From Hesseltinella vesiculosa (Eukaryota > Mucoromycota > Mucoromycetes > Mucorales > Cunninghamellaceae): DNA of 64,000 nucleotides. The notes under the pieces are model-generated. The model was not told where the DNA came from and searched no databases. It worked only from the letters and a program-made list of their open reading frames with translations. The stretch is from NCBI GenBank assembly GCA_002104935.1, contig MCGT01000023.1, forward strand, positions 62,001 through 126,000, written 5' to 3'. Shown here in pieces: positions 57,061 through 64,000 of this stretch. The stretch's first letter is position 1. Each line of letters opens with the position of its first letter. Position numbers and translations under genes: made by a program.

Positions 57061-57894
57061 TTAAGCCGCTTCCAATTTGAGCATGGATCGAAGATCTTGT
57101 TGAATTTGCGATAGAGTGTGATCTTTGGCGACAGGCTGGGGATAATGACGAGGGGCCAACAAATGCATCAAGTGCCTTGATTGAGCTTGCAAATCAGGAG
57201 GAGGGTGAATGAATGGATGATGAAGAGGAGGCATGGTGGGTGGCATTTCCATATGGAAGACATCGTCATGGGATACGATCGATTGGCCCACGGGAGGAGG
57301 AGGGAGAGGCAAAGCACTAGGTGCAGGTGTGTTGTTGAACGAAGCACCAGCAAATGACTTCTTCTGGAAATCTTGCATCATCACTGGTGGTTGACGACGA
57401 GAAGTAGGTTGCCTAGTAAAAAAAAAAATGAGCAACCCTGGTTCATTTTTCTTTTTTTCTGCAGGAGCACATTACTTGTTGTAGATGGGTTTGGTGTTGG
57501 AAGGAGGATACGAGGAAGGGGCAGGCATGGGTTGTTTCTTCTTCTTGGGAACCATCTTTGACTTGTCCACATGATCAGAGTCCTCTGATTCAGAAGGGCT
57601 GACGGACAACACATCCACTTTTCGGTTGTCATTGCGTTTCACAGGCATCGAACGACGTTGAGGTTGAGGTTGCTTAGGCTGTTGCTTCTTCTTGGGAAGA
57701 GGCTTTTCATCCTTGGGTTGCGGCTTCTTCTTGTTATTCTTTGCCTTGGACTTTTGTGCAACTGGTTCTTTCAAAGGCTTGACGCTGCCTTGAGATTTCT
57801 TCGCATGTTTGGGCACCGTCAACAACGTGGGGGCATGGAGAGGTGTGCTTTTGTTGGGCAGAGGATGATGTAAAACGAGATTGGCGTTGGTCAT
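57061..57894 (-). CDS. Edc1/PNRC-type mRNA decapping activator
   Basis: Edc1/Edc2 in yeast and PNRC2 in animals bind Dcp1 through a short Pro-rich motif and stimulate Dcp2. The start is at ATG 57894. Exon 1 (to about 57478) encodes a very basic Lys/Pro/Gln region with SDSE-like acidic spots. It splices after KPIYNK to exon 2 (about 57415-57061). There the family motif is clear: KKSFAGASFNNTPAPSALPL followed by prolines (57370-57300). The C-terminal half is Pro/His-rich with a final helix SQIQQDLRSMLKLE. Only the FAG-x-F-x4-P-x-PSALP motif is conserved, so the call rests on it and on the basic N-terminus. Confidence 0.75.
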
Positions 57895-59837
57895 AGTCAA
57901 CAAAGAGTGGGAGGGATTAATAAGATGAAAAAGAAAAAAGTGGGTTTCAATGGAGAGGGAAAATAAAGAGTTGAAAATAAAAGAGAAATAAAGAGACTTA
58001 GTAAAAGGGGATGTGGTGGGGTTTTTTTTTGGAGGGTTTTCTTATTTTTTTAAGAGGGTTTAGAGCATGCAGTTTGATATTTTTAAAAACGAGTTTTGTG
58101 TATTTGCTAAATGATAAAGAAGAGAGGGAAAAAGAAAAAACAAGTGGGAAAAAACTATTTGAACCCATGTGAGGTGAACGAGGCCAAAAAAAGTTTCTGC
58201 CGAGACAAATACCGGGCAATGATTGGTTACATTTCACAGCTGTTGATTTTTCACCCCCTTTCCCATTTCCATTGGTTTGTTGATGATTTGCCTTTTTTGA
58301 TTGGTGCTGCCTTTGTCCAAATCAATCTTGCACCTTTCCTGTTGATGGCGAATAGAAATTCAATTTACCAATGACGATAAAATGGGAAGATGCCAAAGAA
58401 ATGCAGGAAACTCGTGAGAAGTGACCAACACCTCTACTTTTTTTTTTTTGCAATACTGAATTACCTGTAAATTTACTTCAAACACCAACAAAAAAAAATC
58501 GTTGACGTAGCCATCTATTTGATGGTCATTTTTTTTCTTTTTCCGAGATGATCAGATATTATACGCCCCAAGCACTTTCATGAATAACAGAGGGTAATGG
58601 CAGGGAGAGTGGGGCGAGGTTGGTGGTGTTCAGGAGAGCGGGTCACCGCTGCTTGTTTTTAAACTCGTTTAGTGACATAACAGCAAGCTACCCTGACTGC
58701 CGATCTTCCAAAGGATGGCTGGTTTTTTTTTTCAATGTCGTGGCCATTCATGAGCTGAAACATGCAAAACATCAGATTGACATTTTAGCACAAAAATGCT
58801 GCGCCGTGCTGCTTTTCAGCGTGGTTACTTTTTGCGGAGTGTAGAACTGTAACGTCCTTCTGAATATAGTAGACAAGCGGATGGGCAGCTAAATGCACTT
58901 CCGGACGCACAGGCACTTCAGTGTGATCATAGTCCACTACGCGTTCCTGCAAATCTGGATAGTCAATCCATGGAGATCGAATTTTGATGATTTTCCCAAG
59001 CAAAAAAAAAAAAGAACCATCTTGAAAAATCGGTGCTGCACAGCAACTTGAGCTAAATGGGATGTGGGATTTGCATAGGAGTAAGATCTTAATAGACACT
59101 GCTAAAAATACCAAGTCGACTGGTGAAGGTCACCCAGCCAATTTGCTATTACTTACGCTTTGAAGTCTCGAAAATAACCCAAATCCATCTGTTTTTTTAT
59201 TATTTCAGGCCGTGGTGGGAGGGGGGGAGGGCAAGTTTCTTGTTTTTCGCCCGACGACTCTTCTTTTATTGTTTATTTGCTGGGGCCAGTAGCCTCGGCC
59301 GGAAGAGCGGGAGACCTAGCAGTGGCAAGAGCAGCGGGGGTTGCCGAGGGGTTGGTTCCCAGCGTACTTCGGTGGCGACTGTGATTTGAGGCAGCGCCAA
59401 CAGTACAGTCATTGCTGCCGTTGTTTTTCCTTTCGCTCACCTTTCTCTTCAACCAAGCAGTTGAAGCTGAATTCTACATCACATTCACTCTCCTCTCCTT
59501 TACATATTAGGTCACCAGAGAGTAGCATCTACGTCTTACACTGACCTCTTCTATTGGCTGCTGCCTTGTCAAGAGCCGGCTGGGCTGCGTTCCACTGCAT
59601 CTGGAAGCGTGTTCAGAACGGTGAAAAACGGTCGTCATAAACAATGGTTTACAGTATTTTGAAAATTATTTGAAGAAAGAGAGCGGAAGGGCAGGGTTAT
59701 TCAGTGTGATTTCTTTCTGCCATGTTCATTGGTGTACAGTGCGCTACGAGACGCAACGAGGAGGAGATTGGAAGGGAAAGGGACAAAAAGCGGTTTTTTC
59801 CCGCTCTTTCTGCTTTCTCTTACCCAGTTTGATCGAG
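57895..59837. other. Intergenic, 1.9 kb, with one doubtful minus-strand frame
   Basis: Mostly non-coding with A/T runs. A minus-strand frame at 58785-59114 has a protein-like middle (RSPWIDYPDLQERVVDYDH then HLAAHPLVYYIQKD) but also runs through a T tract and no family was recognised. The T/C-rich segment at 59400-59500 may belong to an old promoter. Confidence 0.35.
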
Positions 59838-61740
59838 ATGTCCATTGAAATAGAATCCGAAGAGTAAGTTGCTTTTTGCAGCAACTGTACCATAACCTGA
59901 TACTTGCTGACAGTGTGTGTCATTCACCTGGTGCTACAGTTCCTAGAAGAAAACGGCTTGGATCAAACGAAATCAGCACTAGAGCAAGAAACCACCGTCA
60001 ACCTCCATTCCATCACCAGCAAAGACGTTGCTTCATCCAGCAAGGCAAACGGGACATCGTGGTGGAGCAGGCGATTTATTGACAATTGCCACCAAAGCAG
60101 CTAATGGATTTGTTTGAACAAGCAAGTTCCGCCCTCGTATTTTTTCTTGCAGGAAGACTTACTTTTGACTCATCTCTTTTTGAAATTGATCATAGAGATG
60201 AATGAATGAAAGTGCAGCGCGATTGCTTTTACGCCAAACCCACTCCATGTATTTATTGAAACAACACCAGCCTGAACGCTATCTTCACCTGGAATGCGTG
60301 CTGTCGCGAACAATCCCTAACGCCTGACATCTACCCCGGTCGCCTGTCCAAAGAAAAACGATGCCAAGCCATTGCTCAGAGTATGAGATAGTAGGAAGGA
60401 AAGACAGGGGCCCAAGTCATTGTCCTAAGCTTTTTTTTTTTTTTTCCATCGTAGCCTTAGCCAACGAAATCACGCTAGCAGGACTACGACGATTTTTAAT
60501 ACTTTTGGGTCAGGGTCACCAACGGCAATTGGATCAAGGACTTTGTGAGGGAAAATGTTTTTGCTGGCCATCAACCACTAGCCTCCAGTGTCAGTGTTGA
60601 CGATCCCACCGCAGATGGGGCATCCGATCAAGATCAATTCACCAACGCACTTTATAAAACAACCTCGGTAGGTTAATGAAAGAGCGGCATAGAAAAAAAC
60701 CGACTCCGTCCATTCCTTTTTCCATTTTCTCCTAGGTGCCAGACGGAGAGATGTACGCCGAATGTATGTTACTGTGAAATGACGGCCAATCCTTGGTCAC
60801 CGGCTTAGCTGAAGGCTTTATTGAAGTCTGGAATGTGCAAGAAGGGGAGTTTCGCAAGGACCTGCAATACCAGACCGAAAAGAAGATAATGACCATGGAT
60901 GAATCAGTTATAACTTTGGCTTCAAACCTCAGAGGATGATGCCCTTGTGTCTGGAACGACCAATGGCAAAATAGCGGTAAGTGATGGCTGGAAACGCCAC
61001 TGACTGGTCCAAAGGGTGTTGTTGAACCTTCGTTTTTAGATTCGGAAATGACAGTCTGGATGATGCAAACGTCGGTTCAAGCCCGCACGCAACCAAGGGG
61101 TCACCTGTCTGACAACAAATGCCGAAGACACTGAGATCGCCAGTGGAACCTATGACCAACTGGTGAAGCTGCACAATCTCAGGACAGGCAAGCTTTTGGT
61201 TGAACTCGCAGGGCATACAGCGGTGGTGAATTCATTGCGCTACGTGGGCGCAGGTCGCCTTCTCTCTGGTAGCTCGGATGGCACCATCAAGGTAATCGAT
61301 GCAATGTCTCCTCATGGGGGAAAAAAAAAAGTAGGCTTATCGTTTTATTGTCAGGTCTGGGACAACAATTTGGCCATGTGCCTACACACTTCACTATGAA
61401 CACGCTAGGAAATGCCCCAGTCCGATGACTTGCGTCTCTCCCTGGTCCGTCACAAAATCCTCAGTGGGTCCTCGTCTGCGACAAGAACAAAGCGCTCACA
61501 GTGATCCTTATCAACCAGGATACACTCTCACAAGAATATCTTGACTCAGACGATGGCTATATGATCTGTTACCATGTTGTAGCTAGGTCTCTCAAAGGTA
61601 AATTCAAGGTCAGCGATCAGGAATTGTTGTCCACGTCGTCCAGCCCTACGAGCAACCTTGCTGTTGCCAATGACGTTACTGGCCAAGCGATTCCTCTTCA
61701 AGTCTGCATCATTTTCGCCGTTCTTTGGCTCCCTTTGTAA
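59838..61740 (+). pseudogene. SMU1-like LisH/WD40 splicing factor, decayed copy retaining introns
   Basis: SMU1 is a spliceosomal B-complex protein. The start MSIEIESEE (59838) equals the SMU1 N-terminus and splices at 59865 to a LisH segment LQFLEENGLDQTKSALEQETTVN. Later pieces match in order: MDLFEQ, SAARLLLRQT and KQHQPERYLHLE (60210-60290), YPGRLSKEKRCQAIAQ, ALANEITLAGL with LLGQ, then WD40 blocks DGQSLVTGLAEGFIEVWNV (60780-60840), KGVTCLTTNAEDTEIASGTYDQ, AGHTAVVNSLRYV and SGSSDGTIKVWD. Breaks are multiple: a frameshift in an ATGA tandem at 60198-60210, a frameshift after 60320, another near 60540, an in-frame TGA at 60775, a stop near 60937, and loss of the last WD repeats. Kept introns show it arose by DNA duplication or loss of function in place, not by reverse transcription. 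Confidence 0.82.
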
Positions 61741-61803
61741 CTATATTGTTAAAGATAAAGTAGCGTTTATTTCAAGAATCACATTGCTTGCAACTGGATA
61801 AGA

Positions 61804-62022
61804 TCATTTATCCAGTTGCTCGGATTGCTTCAGCTCATGGCTTCCAGCATTGTGAACGTTTGCTGTGTAGCATGCACGAAATCGCTTCATTTCTTCCTGG
61901 CATAAACGCCAATCATGCTTGTCATAGTAGCATAACAGCAATGCTTCATTTTCTTTTGCACATCCGGTCTTTTCTATTCGGAGATCGTAAGGGTCTTTCT
62001 CGTCATCGGTCGAATCCGTCAT
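61804..62022 (-). CDS. COA4-like twin CX9C mitochondrial protein
   Basis: COA4 (CHCHD8/Cmc3) is a mitochondrial intermembrane-space protein needed for cytochrome c oxidase assembly, imported through Mia40. The 72-residue single exon starts at ATG 62022. After an acidic N-terminus and DPYDLRI, two CX9C motifs occur: C-AKENEALLL-C and C-QEEMKRFRA-C, each with nine spacers. HDWRLC between them matches the QDWR-x-C of animal COA4. Length is normal. It is in tandem with and downstream of the VOC protein gene. Confidence 0.85.
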   Translation of the reverse strand: MTDSTDDEKDPYDLRIEKTGCAKENEALLLCYYDKHDWRLCQEEMKRFRACYTANVHNAGSHELKQSEQLDK

Positions 62023-62165
62023 GGAGGAGGTGAAACAGCTGAAAAGAAAAAGAGGAAAGGAAAGGGCGCCGTTTTTCTTTTTTCTTTTTTCTTTTTTATC
62101 TCGTGCGTTTCTTTGCCTTCCATAACCAATGCAAAACCTGTGCAAGCATCGAACGTCGTTTTTAT

Positions 62166-62546
62166 TCATTGCATAAAGACAGCCTCAATATTGTTTCCTT
62201 CGAGGTCATGAACGAATGCGGCATAGTACTCAGCTACAGACGAGTACTCGGGCCGTACGCCAGGTTTGCCGTTGCAAGTGGCTCCAAGTGACAATGCTTT
62301 GTCATAAAAAGCATCCACTTGTTCCTTGGACTTGGCAACAAACGCCACATGCACATTCTTACTTACTCTTTCCTCGGCGGTGCCTTGAATACCAAAACTG
62401 AAACCAGCCCAGCCACAGTAGATATCTGGAATATCCAAGCACTTTTCCCGCCCGAGGATTTGCATGAGCTCTTCGTAAAATGCCTTGCTCTTGTTAAAGT
62501 TGCTCACATTCAAACCAATATGCGATACTGCAGACTCAAACACCAT
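62166..62546 (-). CDS. VOC-fold (glyoxalase/dioxygenase superfamily) protein, 126 aa
   Basis: A single-exon gene starts at ATG 62546. It has the compact two beta-alpha-beta-beta-beta layout of the glyoxalase/bleomycin-resistance superfamily. The N-terminus is SHIGLNVSNFNKSKAFYEEL (first metal-ligand His). The middle is GFSFGIQ and KNVHVAFVAKSKEQVDAFYDKALSLGA. The end is YYAAFVHDLEGNNIEAVF (C-terminal metal-ligand Glu). The likely role is a metal-dependent small-molecule enzyme, substrate unknown. The nearest known relatives are the small glyoxalase-family proteins common in fungi and bacteria. Absence of introns could mean transfer, but the gene is too short to judge. Confidence 0.85.
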   Translation of the reverse strand: MVFESAVSHIGLNVSNFNKSKAFYEELMQILGREKCLDIPDIYCGWAGFSFGIQGTAEERVSKNVHVAFVAKSKEQVDAFYDKALSLGATCNGKPGVRPEYSSVAEYYAAFVHDLEGNNIEAVFMQ

Positions 62547-63869
62547 GATATACAAAAGCGAAGATTGGAAAGAGGAAATGGGGAAAAGGTTTCAGCCCAG
62601 TATTTACCTTTTTAACAGGGTTCAACAGCTGCGGCGGCGAGAACAAGCACGCACGAGCGAAGATTTCCCACACTTTTTTTTTGCATGAGCACCCATGCTC
62701 TGGTGTGTGAGGTAGGCGGTTCCTGCAAAATCAGGTCTATTTTTAAACGATTTTTTTTTGCTAAACTTCGCATAAGGAGAAGTGTTGACACCTCATATAC
62801 AAGGCTTTTGCTAGTGGCTAGCATCCTACCTCAGCAAGCACTAGCTGTATGTGCAAATGATTGGACGAATCTGAAGAGGTTATATTTTTGATGAAAATTC
62901 ACGATTTTTGGCCTGGTCGCCTGAGCAGACAGGCCCATTGTATTTTGCAAAAATGAAATGGCTCTACTGCAGTTTTGAATGAATGAATCAGCCTTCATTT
63001 TTGCATGGTATCATGCTCTAATGAAACACGTGGATGGTGAAAAAATCATGTCGATCTATGAAAATTGCCCAGCCAATTTGGGTCTCCAGAGAATTTTGGG
63101 ACCTCCTCTTCCCCAGCCAAAAAAAAAAAAATTGCCAGCTAAAAAAATACAGTTCAATGTCCGACATAGCCCACTTTTTCATTATTGTGAAAAAAAGGGT
63201 GCCAGTGAAAAAGGATGGCACTCCAGGGAAGATTCTTCAAGGATGGCGCAGAGAGTTTCATAGACGGATTGAAGAACGTGAATGCATCATTGGAAATAAA
63301 GAAAAATGTGGAAGAATGCGGAGGATCAAGCCAATGCCAATGCGCTGAGGATGGGCTGTACGCCAATCACATCTTTGGCTCTTTATCTGCGTGTCGTCTA
63401 TTCGCTCAGCAAGTGACGGTGCGACATGCAAACGAAATAGCCATGCACAGGATCTGTTCTGTCATTCTCAACTTTGTTCATCCTCTGTAAAAAAAAAAAA
63501 AGTGCTTCAGAATAAAAAAAATAGATGGCGTGTTCCCATAGCTTTCTGCTTATGAGCAGGTCTTTCTCTATGCCTCACCTGTTTGGTACATAAATTCAAG
63601 GTGGTTGAGAAGGCTTCAGCTGAAAGAAGAAGTGCAACTTTTTTACTGCAAGCGGATCAATTTAGTTTGTTTAGTGAGGCATTTGCATCTGACTTTTTGA
63701 CTGGCAGCGCTATTTTTCTAGGTGTTCAAAAGATTCGTTTTTTTTTTGGGTCGTGGCACCTTTCCCCTCTTGCCTTTTTTATCTTTTTTTTTTTTTATTC
63801 TCCTTTTTTTTCCTCTCTCTCATTTTTTCTCTTTCTTTCTCCCTTTGTCACTGGCTTTTCTCGCATGAT
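62547..63869. other. Intergenic, 1.3 kb, no gene seen
   Basis: Holds A/T runs and a pyrimidine-rich stretch (63770-63845) just before the last gene start, as at other promoters in this window. Open frames here show no motifs. Confidence 0.45.
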
Positions 63870-64000
63870 ATGTCCAAACTTCCTCGAACACCATTTGACC
63901 TTCGCTTTACAAAGAAACGGCAAGAAAACCACCTGATCAGCGCTTCAGCCATGTCTTTACCCACACAAGCTTCTTTGGCCATGGACGATGATTCCCCAAG
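63870..64000 (+). CDS. 5' end of an unidentified gene (runs off right edge)
   Basis: From ATG 63870 the frame is open to the window end (43 codons): MSKLPRTPFDLRFTKKRQ, then a second Met at 63951 (MSLPTQASLAMDDD). The T/C-rich leader upstream supports a start here. There is not enough sequence to name a family. Confidence 0.5.
   Translation, partial: MSKLPRTPFDLRFTKKRQENHLISASAMSLPTQASLAMDDDSP

Noticed and set aside
59838..61740. Functional SMU1 gene with unusual introns
   Set aside because: Several breaks (TGA at 60775, stop near 60937, ATGA-tandem frameshift) lie within conserved blocks where no splice sites could remove them; last WD repeats are also missing.

Overview
The window is nuclear DNA of a filamentous fungus, most likely an early-diverging one (Mucoromycota, Mucorales-like). 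Genes are dense and split by many short introns (about 45 to 120 nt). Introns and promoters carry long A or T runs of 10 to 27 nt. The gene content combines ordinary fungal housekeeping genes (COG4, VPS52, Pho80-type cyclin, PAK kinase, Erf2-type DHHC protein, RFX factor, DNPEP-type aminopeptidase) with genes typical of early-diverging fungi and animals and absent from yeasts (sestrin, BCL7-like protein, RFWD3-like ligase, CSL factor, otubain). No tRNA, rRNA, CRISPR or bacterial-type operon was seen.

Layout: 1-2.7 kb, minus-strand N-terminal part of an SH3 protein that looks like a Cdc25-type Ras exchange factor. 3.1-14.5 kb, a membrane-traffic block: COG4, a divergent pair of membrane-anchored FkbM-type methyltransferase paralogues, and VPS52. 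14.8-19.5 kb, three minus-strand genes: Pho80-like cyclin, RFWD3-like RING/WD40 ligase, otubain. 20.7-26.1 kb, a divergent pair: spartin/senescence-domain protein and an EFA6/Yel1-type Sec7-PH Arf exchange factor. 28.4-30.4 kb, a CSL (RBP-J/Su(H)-type) factor. 32.8-35.5 kb, a divergent pair: NUFIP1/Rsa1-like CCCH protein and BCL7-like protein. 35.8-45.4 kb, a co-directional plus-strand run: Nud1/Cdc11-like LRR scaffold, aspartyl aminopeptidase with an apparent frameshift, RFX factor, DHHC palmitoyltransferase.

45.62-50.37 kb is a complete Tc1/mariner-superfamily DNA transposon of 4,749 bp with TA duplication and long terminal inverted repeats. It is unusually large: besides a DDE transposase on the plus strand it carries two minus-strand genes for small helix-turn-helix proteins. 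One of these shares a motif with the transposase's own N-terminal DNA-binding domain. It also holds a 35-bp minisatellite with a 329-bp higher-order period. This element is the best candidate in the window for an undescribed system.

50.6-64 kb: sestrin and a divergent PAK-family kinase, an Edc1/PNRC-type decapping activator, a decayed SMU1-like WD40 pseudogene that keeps its introns, a COA4-like twin-CX9C protein, a VOC/glyoxalase-fold protein, and the start of a gene leaving the right edge. All identifications rest on reading motifs and remembered family features. No database search was run. Exon boundaries were inferred from GT/GC-AG sites and frame continuity.
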